A stretch of DNA of 64,000 bases from JAJPKK01 sp963702755 (GTDB lineage: Bacteria > Pseudomonadota > Alphaproteobacteria > Rhizobiales > Xanthobacteraceae), in assembly GCA_963702755.1 (NCBI GenBank), contig CAVPDZ010000010.1, positions 1-64,000 on the forward strand. The letters run 5' to 3'. Both the position numbers and the translations under genes were made by a program. Under the pieces are notes generated by a model. The model made no database searches and was not told where the DNA came from. It was given only the letters and a program-made list of their open reading frames with translations. This document shows, piece after piece, positions 19,141 through 27,824 of the stretch (position 1 is the first letter of the stretch; every line of letters begins with the position of its first letter).

Positions 19141-19149
19141 TGCATAAAA

Positions 19150-19950
19150 TCATCCGCCGATGAAGGCGGGCTTGCGCTTTTCCATGAAGGCGCGGCGGCC
19201 CTCGATATAATCGCGGCTATCGAAACATTGCTTCACCAGGGCCTCGCATTTCGCGAGATCGCGCTTCAACTCGTCTTTGACGACTTCGCCGATGATGTAC
19301 TTCGTCGCAGCGATGGTGAGCGGCGCGTTCTCGGCAATGGTGTCGGCATATTTCTTCACATGCGCGGCCAGCTCCTCGGCCGGCACGACCCGGTTGACGA
19401 GGCCCATGATGCGCGCTTCCTCGGCGTCGAACTGGCGCGCCGTGTAGAAGATCTCCTTGGCGAACGAAGGGCCGACGACATCGACGAGCTTCTTGAGGCC
19501 GTGATACGGGTAACCGAGGCCGAGCTTCGCGGCCGGGACCGCGAAGCGGGAATCGTTCGAGCAGATGCGCAAGTCGCAGCACAGCGCGAGCCCAAGCCCG
19601 CCGCCGATGCAGTAGCCGCGGATCATCGCAATGGTGGGCTTCGGATATTCGTAGACCGCGGTGTTGGCGCGCTCGACGGCTTGTCCGTAACGCGCGATCG
19701 CTTCCTCGTTGGCGCGCTCGTTCTCGAACCGCGAAATGTCGGCGCCCGACACGAACGCCTTGTCGCCGGCCCCGGTCAGCACCACGCAGCGGATGTCGTT
19801 ATCCTTCTTGAAGTCATCGAGGATGCGCGCGGTCGCTTCCCACATTTCGAGCGACACCGCGTTGCGCCGTTCGGGATTGTTGAAGATGACATAGCCGACA
19901 TGCCCCTCCTTGCGCGACAGCATCTTGTCGGTCTGGGCCAATGTATTCAT
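19150..19950 (-). CDS. Enoyl-CoA hydratase/isomerase (crotonase) family protein lacking the catalytic Glu pair
   Basis: Crotonase fold, 266 residues, acting on an acyl-CoA in the cytoplasm. CoA and oxyanion-hole segments are seen in ADISRFENER and GYCIGGGLGLALCCD. The two catalytic Glu of true enoyl-CoA hydratase are missing when aligned by eye: the usual GGGCELA reads GGGLGLA and the usual QPEILLG reads VPAAKLG. It is therefore probably another crotonase-fold activity (isomerase, hydrolase, lyase or carboxylase). GAGGA lies 6-7 bases before ATG 19950. The CaiB CoA transferase lies upstream on the same strand. Confidence 0.85.
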   Translation of the reverse strand: MNTLAQTDKMLSRKEGHVGYVIFNNPERRNAVSLEMWEATARILDDFKKDNDIRCVVLTGAGDKAFVSGADISRFENERANEEAIARYGQAVERANTAVYEYPKPTIAMIRGYCIGGGLGLALCCDLRICSNDSRFAVPAAKLGLGYPYHGLKKLVDVVGPSFAKEIFYTARQFDAEEARIMGLVNRVVPAEELAAHVKKYADTIAENAPLTIAATKYIIGEVVKDELKRDLAKCEALVKQCFDSRDYIEGRRAFMEKRKPAFIGG

Positions 19951-19985
19951 GACGGTCCTCGTCGCTGTCAGGGGAAATTCAAGTT

Positions 19986-20088
19986 ATTCCGGGGGCCGAG
20001 CGCAGCTCGGCAGCCCGGAATCCATAACCCCCGCGAGGAGTATGGATTTCCGGGCTCGCCTTCGCTTCGCTTCGGCGCCCCGGAATGA
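19986..20088. repeat. Palindromic repeat, family B
   Basis: Begins ATTCCGGGGGCCGAGCGCAG and ends CGGCGCCCCGGAAT, with inner pair CCCGGAATCCATA / TATGGATTTCCGGG. The same plan recurs at 22801, 40326 and 51995, and a partial copy lies near 59974. Confidence 0.85.
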
Positions 20089-20142
20089 CCAGCGTTGCAA
20101 TTTGCATGCGGAGTGCTCGCGATCAGTATCCTGGAATTGCTA

Positions 20143-21351
20143 CTAGATCGCGTTAGCCTCGCGCAATGCCGCGATCGCCTTGGCATTGAATCCGAATTCC
20201 TTGAGCACCGCGTCGGTGTGCTCGCCGAGCGATGGCGGCGGCGCGACCAGATGGCTCGGCGTGCGCGACAGCGTCACCGGCTGGCCGACGAGCGTGAGGT
20301 TCTTGCGGGCCGCGGCCTTCTTGCCGCGCGTCTCGACCGGTTGCGCCATGCGCAGATGCTTGACCTGCGGATCGGCGAACATCTGGTCGATGGCGTAGAT
20401 CGGACCCGCCGGCACGCCGGCCTTGTTGAAGCGTTCGACCCAGTCGGCGCTGCTGCGCTTCACCGTGTGCGCCTCGATCTCCGCATTGAGCGCGTCGCGG
20501 TTCTTCGAGCGGTTGGCGCCGCTGCCGTATTCGGGTCGCGAGATGAGGTCGGGCTCGCCGAGCGCATGGCAGAAGCGCTCCCAGATCTTCTGGCCGGCGA
20601 CGGCGATATTGATGTGGCCGTCGGCGGTCTTGAATACGCCGGTCGGGATGCTGGTCGGATGGTTGTTGCCGGCCTGCTTGGCGACTTCGCCGTTGACGAG
20701 CCACCGCGCCGCCTGGAAGTCGAGCATGAAGATCTGCGCCTGTAAGAGCGACGTCTCGATGTGCTGGCCCTTGCCGGACGTCTCCCGCTCGAGCAAAGCG
20801 ACGAGAATGCCCATGGCGCAGAACAGTCCGGCCGACAGATCGGCGATCGGGATGCCGACGCGCACCGGCCCCTGGCCGGGCAACCCGGTGATCGACATCA
20901 GCCCGCCCATGCCTTGGGCGATCTGATCGAAGCCGGGGCGGGTCGCGTAGGGGCCGTCCTGGCCGAACCCCGAGATGCTGGCATAGATGAGGCGCGGATT
21001 GACCTTGCGCAGCGTGTGGTAATCGATGCCGAGCCGCTCCTTGACGTCGGGACGGAAGTTCTCGACGACGACGTCCGCCTTCTTCACCATCTTCTTGAAC
21101 GCGGCGACGCCCTCCTTGGATTTCAGGTTGAGGGTGATGCTGCGTTTGTTGCGGTGCAGGTTCATGAAATCGGGACCGTCGCGCGGTCCGCCCAGCGGTT
21201 CGCCGCTGTCGAGGTTCGGTGGCGTTTCGATCTTGATGACGTTGGCGCCCCAGTCCGCAAGCTGGCGCACGCACGTTGGGCCGGACCGCACTCGCGTCAG
21301 ATCGAGCACGGTGAAACGCGACAGCGCCTTTGATGCCCGCGGAAACGGCAT
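20143..21351 (-). CDS. CaiB/BaiF family CoA transferase
   Basis: Family III CoA transferase, 402 residues, moving CoA between organic acids in the cytoplasm. Typical segments: VLDLTRVRSGPTCVRQLADWGANVIKIE at the N-terminus, NLHRNKRSITLNLKS, VVENFRPDVKERLGIDY, and the catalytic Asp in PIADLSAG. The C-terminal MAQPVETRG and GEHTDAVLKEFGF also fit. GGGAGAG sits 6 bases before ATG 21351. It probably pairs with the crotonase and MmgE/PrpD genes in one catabolic route; substrate unknown. Confidence 0.92.
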   Translation of the reverse strand: MPFPRASKALSRFTVLDLTRVRSGPTCVRQLADWGANVIKIETPPNLDSGEPLGGPRDGPDFMNLHRNKRSITLNLKSKEGVAAFKKMVKKADVVVENFRPDVKERLGIDYHTLRKVNPRLIYASISGFGQDGPYATRPGFDQIAQGMGGLMSITGLPGQGPVRVGIPIADLSAGLFCAMGILVALLERETSGKGQHIETSLLQAQIFMLDFQAARWLVNGEVAKQAGNNHPTSIPTGVFKTADGHINIAVAGQKIWERFCHALGEPDLISRPEYGSGANRSKNRDALNAEIEAHTVKRSSADWVERFNKAGVPAGPIYAIDQMFADPQVKHLRMAQPVETRGKKAAARKNLTLVGQPVTLSRTPSHLVAPPPSLGEHTDAVLKEFGFNAKAIAALREANAI

Positions 21352-21487
21352 TGAGAACTCTCCCGAACCTTTCTTGACCCGCCGTCAGACGCGGGCCGCA
21401 GAACTTCACCGATCTGCATCGCCTTGTCTACGGCTCGCCCGGCATGGCGCCGACGTCATTTTGATGTGAGCGGGCAGGCGACCCGGA

Positions 21488-22106
21488 CTAGCCGATGGGC
21501 GGCGTCAACAGACCCTTGATCACCGCCATCCCGAGCATCGCAAGGTGCGGCCCATGATCGAATTTGCCGGCGAGGGCGAGATCGAACAGCTCCGGAACGC
21601 TCACCGTCAGGCAATCGACACCGGATTCCGGCCGCCAGCCGGGAACCGGCGCGGCGCTCCGCGTAAAGAAGGTCCACATGCGATTGCCGAGCCGCCCGGA
21701 GTTCGGGGAAGAAGTCCGCCAGCGGCTCGATCGAGGCGGCCTCAAGCCCGACCTCCTCGGCCAATTCCCGGATGGCGCAGGCGCTGGGCTCCTCGTCGCC
21801 GTCGCGCATGCCTCCGGGAAATTCGAGCGTGACGCTGTTGAGGGCGGGCCGGAACTGCCGCACCAGCGGAATGCGCCCGTCATTCGCGATCGCGAGGATC
21901 GAGACGTAATCGGCGGTGACGAACGAATGATAGTAAGCGACGTCGTCCTGCGCGGATTGCACGACGCGGTTCTCGACGAGGGTGACCCAATTGGATATTT
22001 GGGTGTGCTGCGAGGACTCGAATCCGCGGAAATGCGTTGGATGCGGGCTTGTGCATGGACAGATCGTCTCGGATATGCGCGATGTTGCAGCAGGGATTCT
22101 CCACAA
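21488..22106 (-). CDS. Nudix hydrolase, frameshifted near 21698
   Basis: ADP-ribose pyrophosphatase-like Nudix protein. The Nudix box is perfect: GMRDGDEEPSACAIRELAEE followed by VGL, matching Gx5Ex7REUxEExGU. Upstream is WVTLVENRVVQS, typical of the family N-terminus. The frame breaks at FFPEL; removing one C from CTCCGGGC restores LGRLGNRMWTFFTRS and runs to TLLTPPIG-like end at 21488. The start is uncertain: ATG 22106 is the only in-frame Met, but its first 30 residues look non-native, and a second indel there is possible. Confidence 0.75.
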
Positions 22107-22169
22107 TGTCCAGTCGCAATTCGATTGTTGTCAGCCTGCGCCGTGCGACACCGCGACTGACGAGGTGAC

Positions 22170-22820
22170 ATGGCCATGGATCGGATCGACCCCGCACGGA
22201 CCGCGCTCATCGCCATCGACATGCATCGCGGCCACCTCGACCCGGCGGTAGCGACCCTTCCGCTGGCGCAGGAGCGTTGCGGCCCGGTGATCGCGCGTGC
22301 GGCGCGGCTCTTTGCGCAGTTGCGCGAACGCCAAGTGCCGATCGTGCACATCGTCACCGAGTATCGCGATGCCGAAGAAATCCTCGCCAATCCGTTTTGG
22401 AAAGCGATTCACGACGATCCCGGCAAGGCGCGCAAGGGCATGTCGCGTCACAACATCGCCGGCGAACCGACGACGCAGATCATTCCGGAGCTCTATCGCG
22501 AGGGCGACTGGGTGGTGCGCGGCAAGAAGCGCTACAACCCGTTCCGCGATACCGATCTCGCGTTCCTCTTGGACCACCGGCTCAAGGCCGACACGTTGAT
22601 CCTCGCCGGGATCAACACGACGTCGTGCGTCCTCTGCTGCGCGTTCGAGGCGACCAATCGCGACTACCGCGTGATCATTGCCGAGGACGCGGTCGACTCG
22701 ATGGACGGCGAGGACATGCACCGCTTCGCGCTGCGGCTGATGTCGGCGACGGTCGGCTGGGTGCTGACCAACGATGCGATCGTTGCGGCGATCGACGTTA
22801 GTCATTCCGGGGCGCCGTAG
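22170..22820 (+). CDS. Isochorismatase-like cysteine hydrolase
   Basis: Cysteine hydrolase of the isochorismatase/nicotinamidase superfamily, hydrolysing an amide or ether bond of a small molecule. 216 residues with the catalytic triad visible: D17 (IAIDMHRGH), K120 (VVRGKKRYNPF) and C153 (INTTSCVLCC). ATG 22176 is an equally good start since GAGG lies closer to its ideal spacing. The last residues (VSHSGAP) are read from a palindromic repeat that runs over the 3' end, so the original C-terminus was slightly different. Confidence 0.88.
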   Translation: MAMDRIDPARTALIAIDMHRGHLDPAVATLPLAQERCGPVIARAARLFAQLRERQVPIVHIVTEYRDAEEILANPFWKAIHDDPGKARKGMSRHNIAGEPTTQIIPELYREGDWVVRGKKRYNPFRDTDLAFLLDHRLKADTLILAGINTTSCVLCCAFEATNRDYRVIIAEDAVDSMDGEDMHRFALRLMSATVGWVLTNDAIVAAIDVSHSGAP

Positions 22821-22907
22821 TGAAGCGAAGGCGAGCCCGGAATCCATAATCCCGGTTCGTGATTATGGATTCCGGGCTGCCTCGCTTCGCTCAGCCCCCG
22901 GAATGAC
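22801..22907. repeat. Palindromic repeat, family B, overlapping a stop codon
   Basis: GTCATTCCGGGGCGCC at the left and CCCCGGAATGAC at the right are inverse, with inner CCCGGAATCCATAAT / ATTATGGATTCCGGG. The left arm supplies the last codons and the stop of the isochorismatase-like gene. Confidence 0.85.
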
Positions 22908-22942
22908 GGCCATATGATTTGAACTTCGGAAAGGCCGCCCGG

Positions 22943-24108
22943 CTAGCGCTTCCACAGCGCCTTGCTCGCGAGCCACGCGCCATCCACCAGGGATTTGAAC
23001 TTCGCCCACACGATCGACGGATGGACCTCGTTCGATCCGGCGAAGGAGGCGAACCCGCAGTCCGCGCCGGCGATCACGCGCTCGCGACCGACGACCTCGG
23101 CGAAGCGGCAGAGCCGTTGCGCCACGAGTTCCGGATGTTCGACGAGAACGGTCGATTGCGTAATGACGCCCGGAATGAGGATTTTGTCGTCCGGCGTTTT
23201 CGCTCGCTTCCATTCGGCATATTCATGCTCGTGGCGCGGATTGCCGGCTTCGAACGAATAGGCCCCGGCGCGGACTTTCAGGATGATGTCGATGATGTCC
23301 TTGAGCTGCATGTCATGGACGCGCGGGCCCATGTTGATGCTGTAGCAGGTGTGGAAGCGCACGCGGTCGGCGGGGATGCCTTCGAGCGCGGCGTTGAGCG
23401 CTTCGACGCGCAGCTCCGCCCACTTGCGGCAATCTGCGATGCTCAGCTCCGGCCGCGTGATGTAGTAGGTCACGAGAAACGGATCGTCGACCTGGAGCAG
23501 AAATCCCGCGTCGACGATCGCCTTGTACTCCTCGCGCATCGCCGCCGCGATCGCGAAGACGTACTCCTCCGCGCTTGGATAGTACTCGTTCGGCGTCGTC
23601 GTCTCGACGTTCGACGGCGCGATGGCCGGCACGAAGGCCTCAGCTGCGTTGATGCCGTTGAGCGCCGCTTTCAGGTTGTCGAGATCGGCCTTCAGCTGCG
23701 CCTGGCCCTTGTATTTGATCGGTCCGGCGCAAACCATGCGGGCGCGGCGGCGGCTGGCGCTGACCTGCTCCGCAGCGGCCGACTTGTAGTACTCGGGGAA
23801 CGAGGCGGTCTCGCGCGATTCGGCGAACGGGCTCGGCCTCGCGCCTTCGCGCTTCTCCAGGCCGTCGAGGCGCTGCGCGGCATAGGTGATGAAGCTCGGC
23901 TTTGCCATCTCGCCGTCGCTCACGATGTCGAGACCGGCATCGACCTGCTGGCGGACGCTGTCGTGCACCGCCTTGCGCACGCGCGCGGCATAGGCGGCCT
24001 CTCGACCGGCTTGCCGTCCATCCTGTCCAGCATCATCTGGAACAGGTCGTCCGGACGCGGCAGGCTGCCGACGTGGGTCGTCAAGATGCGATCAGTGCTG
24101 CGTTTCAT
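22943..24108 (-). CDS. MetE C-terminal-like (methionine synthase II family) protein, frameshifted near 24000
   Basis: Cobalamin-independent methyltransferase fold, about 388 residues. It starts MKRSTDRILTTHVGSLPRP, a hallmark N-terminus of the short MetE-like group. Zinc ligands are seen as HTC in RFHTCYSINMGPR and C in AGADCGFASF. One base is missing after GKPVE (near 24000), after which AAYAARVRKAVHDSVRQQ continues. Stand-alone members of this group are often in catabolic clusters and need not make methionine; some act on methylated or ether substrates. ATG 24108 is the start. Confidence 0.85.
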
Positions 24109-24221
24109 TGTAGAAATCGGCTCCACATTTCAGGGGTCGGCATCGGACGTTTTCGATTTGCGCCCGGACCTGGTGATCGGGCAACGACAATGGGCGGACC
24201 CATCGTCACATGCAATCCCAC

Positions 24222-25253
24222 CTATCGTGTCTGCTGCTGCTCCAGCGCATGTTCGACGAAGGAATTATCATAGGTCTTGGCGACGTCGATCTTCGCGTTC
24301 TTCAGCGTTTCTTCGAACGTCGCGAGATTGCGCCAGGTCAGGTTCGCTGCTTCCGGGCTGATCCGCCCATCGGGCGACACCCGCTCGCGATTGCTCTCGA
24401 CCATCGCGCGATAAAGATTGCGGTCGCTGGCATAATATTCGGGCGGCACGGACGCGACGATGTCATCGGTCGATGCCGAATGAAGCCACGTCAGCGCCGC
24501 GGTGATCGCGTTGACGAAGGCCTGGGTGGTCTTGGGATTGCGCTGGATGAAACGGGCGTCGGCATAGAAGGCCGAGGCCGCGAAGGGGCCGCCGTATAGA
24601 TAGGTAAGGTCCTTTTCACGGCGCGTATCGAGAATGACATTGATGGCGCCGTCGCGTTGCAGCAGCGAAATCGCCGGATCGAAGTTCGCGATGGCGTCGA
24701 GCCGTCCGGCCTTCATCGCGGCGACCGCCGCAGCACCGGCGCCGACCCCGATCACGGCAACATCATCGACCGTCATCCCGCCCTTGTTCAACAGCATGGC
24801 GAGCCCCATCGCGCTCGCGGAGCCCGGGCCGGTGACGCCGATCTTCATGCCCTTGAGGTCGGCCAGGGAGCGGTAGGACTTCGCCTTATCTTTCTGCAGG
24901 CCGACGACGAGGCCGAAGGAGTTCGCCTGCAACGCAATCGCTTTGATGGCGAGGCCCTTGGCGGCCATGTAAAGCGTGTGCTCGTAGGCGCCGCACACGA
25001 TATCGGCGCTGCCGCCGACCAGAGCTTCGAGCGCTTTGCCGCCGCCCTGAAAATCGCTGATGTCGACTTTCAGACCTTCCTTGGTGAAGTAGCCGCGGCT
25101 TTCCGCGATGGTCAGCGGCAGGTACGCGATCAACGTCTTGCCGCCGACCGCGAGCGTAATCGTCGGCTTCTCGAGTTCGGCTGCACGACTCTCGCCGGCC
25201 CACCCGAGGCCCGCGAGCAGCAGCACGAACGCTATCGATCGCACGCGTCCCAT
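24222..25253 (-). CDS. NitT/TauT-type ABC transporter substrate-binding protein
   Basis: Periplasmic binding protein of the NMT1/ThiY-like family, about 343 residues, with signal peptide (SIAFVLLLAGLGWAGESRAA). Family segments: LPLTIAESRGYFTKEGLKVDI, GGSADIVCGAYEH, LKGMKIGVTGPGSAS. AAGGAGATCG directly before the ATG near 25253 decides the start. No ATPase or permease adjoins. The fused ABC protein at 7190-8848 is of the matching transporter type and lacks a binding protein, so the two may work together. Confidence 0.88.
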   Translation of the reverse strand: MGRVRSIAFVLLLAGLGWAGESRAAELEKPTITLAVGGKTLIAYLPLTIAESRGYFTKEGLKVDISDFQGGGKALEALVGGSADIVCGAYEHTLYMAAKGLAIKAIALQANSFGLVVGLQKDKAKSYRSLADLKGMKIGVTGPGSASAMGLAMLLNKGGMTVDDVAVIGVGAGAAAVAAMKAGRLDAIANFDPAISLLQRDGAINVILDTRREKDLTYLYGGPFAASAFYADARFIQRNPKTTQAFVNAITAALTWLHSASTDDIVASVPPEYYASDRNLYRAMVESNRERVSPDGRISPEAANLTWRNLATFEETLKNAKIDVAKTYDNSFVEHALEQQQTR

Positions 25254-25393
25254 CGATCTCCTTGGTCCTCGCGAATTTGGTGCGGCACAGCGGCGCGCTT
25301 GGTAGCGACAGGTTTTTCTATACAATCGCGCCGCGTTCAAGCCCGCCACGTTCGGGCCGCCAAACATAACGAGTTCCGGGAGGAATGGCTGCC

Positions 25394-26368
25394 ATGAAAA
25401 CCGCGCATGCGGTCGCTCTCATTCTTTCGGCCTGCATGTGCTGGATCGCGGCATGTCCTTCGCCGGCTGCCGCGCAGGCCGATTATCCGTCCCGGCCCAT
25501 CAAGATGATCGTGCCGTTTCCAGCCGGCGGCGGCATCGACATGACCGCGCGGATTGCCGCGCAATCGTTGAGCGGCATTCTTGGCCAGCAGATCGTCATT
25601 CAAAACCAGGGCGGCGCGGGCGGCGCCATCGGCACCGATGCGGTGGTCAAGGCGGAGGCCGACGGCTACACGCTGCTTTATCATTCGACGACGGGGATGG
25701 TGCATGCGGCCGTCACCGACGGTCTGCCCTACGACTGGCTGCGCGACCTCGCGCCGGTCTCGATCGTCACCCGGTTCGCCCCGGTGATGATCGTGTCGCC
25801 GACGCTCCCCGCTAAGGATTTGCGCGAGTTCATTGCGCTCCTGAAGGCAAACCCCGGCAAATACAGCTACGCGTCCTCCGGTCGCGGCACCGCCGTGCAT
25901 CTTGCCGAACTGTTGTTCCTGCAAAAGGCCGGCGTCGACATGTTGCACATTCCCTATCGCGGCACGGTCGCGGCGATGCCGGATATCTTGACCGGACGCG
26001 TCGCCATGATGATCGACGGCGTGCCGGTGCAGACCAAGAATATCCAGAGCGGTGCCGTGCGCGCGCTCGCGGTCACCACCGCCGCCCGCTCGCCGGCGCT
26101 TCCCGACGTGCCGACGATGCGGGAATCCGGATTGGATTACGAATTGCCGTTCTGGACCGCGATCTACGCGCCTGCCCAGACGCCATCGGCCATCATCAAA
26201 AAGCTTGCGGACGCCATCGGCAAGGCCATGCGCAGCGACGAGGTGGTGCGGCGGCTCGGCGAGGTCGGAACGGAGTCCGTCGGTTCCCCGCCTGCCGAAC
26301 TCGATGCGCTGACCCGCGAGCAGTTCTCGCTCTATCGCGCCATCGCGCGAAGCAGCGGGCTGGACTGA
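25394..26368 (+). CDS. Bug-family (TctC) solute-binding protein
   Basis: Periplasmic binding protein of the tripartite tricarboxylate transporter type, about 324 residues. Signal peptide ends near SPAAAQADYPSRP; family marks are YPSRPIKMIVPFPAGGGIDMTARI, YSYASSGRGTAVHLAEL and HIPYRGTVAAMPD. GGGAGGA directly abuts ATG 25385, so ATG 25394, with about 9 bases of spacing, is the better start. No TctA or TctB membrane genes are near, which is common for Bug proteins. It begins the plus-strand run that goes on with an MFS carrier, an amidohydrolase and a Rieske oxygenase. Confidence 0.9.
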   Translation: MKTAHAVALILSACMCWIAACPSPAAAQADYPSRPIKMIVPFPAGGGIDMTARIAAQSLSGILGQQIVIQNQGGAGGAIGTDAVVKAEADGYTLLYHSTTGMVHAAVTDGLPYDWLRDLAPVSIVTRFAPVMIVSPTLPAKDLREFIALLKANPGKYSYASSGRGTAVHLAELLFLQKAGVDMLHIPYRGTVAAMPDILTGRVAMMIDGVPVQTKNIQSGAVRALAVTTAARSPALPDVPTMRESGLDYELPFWTAIYAPAQTPSAIIKKLADAIGKAMRSDEVVRRLGEVGTESVGSPPAELDALTREQFSLYRAIARSSGLD

Positions 26369-26478
26369 AGCGTCGCTGGTTAGGCCGCGATAACCGCAAT
26401 ACTCGCGCGTCCCGGCCCCGGCGCAGCAATGTGATATACTTTCGATAAGGCGGGCAAAACCGCCAACAGGAGGACGCG

Positions 26479-27717
26479 ATGGGAGGGCTATTCGCCAACC
26501 GCTGGTGGATCGTGTTCGCGTGCGCGTGCGGCCTTCTCGTCGGCACCGGCTCGATCATGATTTTCTCGTTCGGCGTTTTCCTGAAACCCGTGACCGAGGG
26601 TCTCGGCATCAGCCGTGGCGACCTGTCGAGCGCATTGGGAATTGCGACCTGGCTCACCGCGCTCGCGTCCCCGGTCATCGGCTGGCTCATCGATCGGTGG
26701 GGAACACGTCCCGTCATGATCCCCGGCATTCTCCTGTTCGCGCTCGCGGTTGCGGGCTTCGGGCTGATGCAGGCCGAACCATTCATCCTCGTCTTTTTGA
26801 TCTTCGCCGTCGTGGGGTTCGTCGGCGGCATCCAGACGCCGGTTCCCTATGCGGCAGTGATCTCGCATTGGTTTGACCGCAAGCGTGGTCTCGCGCTCGG
26901 GATTGCGACCGCAGGTGTCGGTCTCGGCGTCGCGTTGATTCCGCAACTCGCGGCGTTTCTGATCGGCCGCTTCGGCTGGCGGGAAGCTTACTTCGGCCTT
27001 GCTCTTTCGGTCGTGGTGCTTGCCTGGCTGCCGGTCATCATTTTTGTACGCGAGCCGGAAATTTCCGGGCATCGCGTCGAAGGTTCGGCTGGCCTTCCAG
27101 GGATCGAAGCCACCGAAGCACTGAGATCCGGCCGCTTCTGGGTGCTGACGGTCGCGTTCTTTCTCGGCGCGCTCGCGATCAACGGAACCATTGTCCACAT
27201 CGTTGCGATGTTGTCGGACCGCGGCGTTCCACTGCAGACCGCGACCGGCGCGCTGACGGCTGCCGGAATCGCGATCATCATCGGCCGCATCATTTGCGGC
27301 TGGTGCGTCGATCGCTTCTGGGGGCCCTATGTCGCGATCGTCTTCTTTCTTCTCCCGATGGCGGGAATAGCGCTGCTCGAGAGCGGCTGGGGCAATCCTG
27401 TTCCGCGCATCGGCGCGGCGCTCTGCGGCGCAGGCATCGGCGCCGAGATCGACCTCATGGCATTCTTCATCAGCCGTTACTTCGGCCTCAGGGCCTACGG
27501 CAAGATTTACGGCCTGATGTTCATGCTGTTCAACGTCGGCACCGGTCTTGGGCCGGCTCTGAGCGGACGGGCGTTCGATATCTATCACTCCTATTTCCAG
27601 ATCTTCATGGCTTACGAGGTGGTGCTGGCCATCACCTGTCTCCTTCTTCTTTGTCTCGGGGAGTACGCCTATCCGGCACCAAAGGCAGCCGGCACGCTCG
27701 AACTGAAAACGACATAG
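26479..27717 (+). CDS. MFS transporter (oxalate/formate antiporter-like)
   Basis: Inner-membrane carrier of 412 residues with 12 predicted membrane segments. The loop 2-3 motif is seen near GWLIDRWGTRPVMIPG, and the middle loop between the two six-helix halves falls near EPEISGHRVEGSAG. It resembles monocarboxylate/OFA-type MFS carriers. GGAGG lies 5 bases before ATG 26479. Its place between a Bug binding protein and an ACMSD-like/Rieske pair suggests uptake of an aromatic or carboxylic acid. Confidence 0.88.
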   Translation: MGGLFANRWWIVFACACGLLVGTGSIMIFSFGVFLKPVTEGLGISRGDLSSALGIATWLTALASPVIGWLIDRWGTRPVMIPGILLFALAVAGFGLMQAEPFILVFLIFAVVGFVGGIQTPVPYAAVISHWFDRKRGLALGIATAGVGLGVALIPQLAAFLIGRFGWREAYFGLALSVVVLAWLPVIIFVREPEISGHRVEGSAGLPGIEATEALRSGRFWVLTVAFFLGALAINGTIVHIVAMLSDRGVPLQTATGALTAAGIAIIIGRIICGWCVDRFWGPYVAIVFFLLPMAGIALLESGWGNPVPRIGAALCGAGIGAEIDLMAFFISRYFGLRAYGKIYGLMFMLFNVGTGLGPALSGRAFDIYHSYFQIFMAYEVVLAITCLLLLCLGEYAYPAPKAAGTLELKTT

Positions 27718-27728
27718 GTGCACGATCG

Positions 27729-27771
27729 AGGGTGGGCAAAGCGGGCTGGTCCGCGCGTGCCCACCGCGCCG
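27729..27771. repeat. Partial palindromic repeat, family D
   Basis: GGGTGGGCAAAGCGGGC and GCGTGCCCACC match one half of the element at 17461-17560. It sits between the MFS gene and the amidohydrolase. Confidence 0.6.
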
Positions 27772-27824
27772 CGGCGGGGCAGCTGAGTGTTCGGCCCATC
27801 ATCCATACTCAAGAGCGCAATGAT

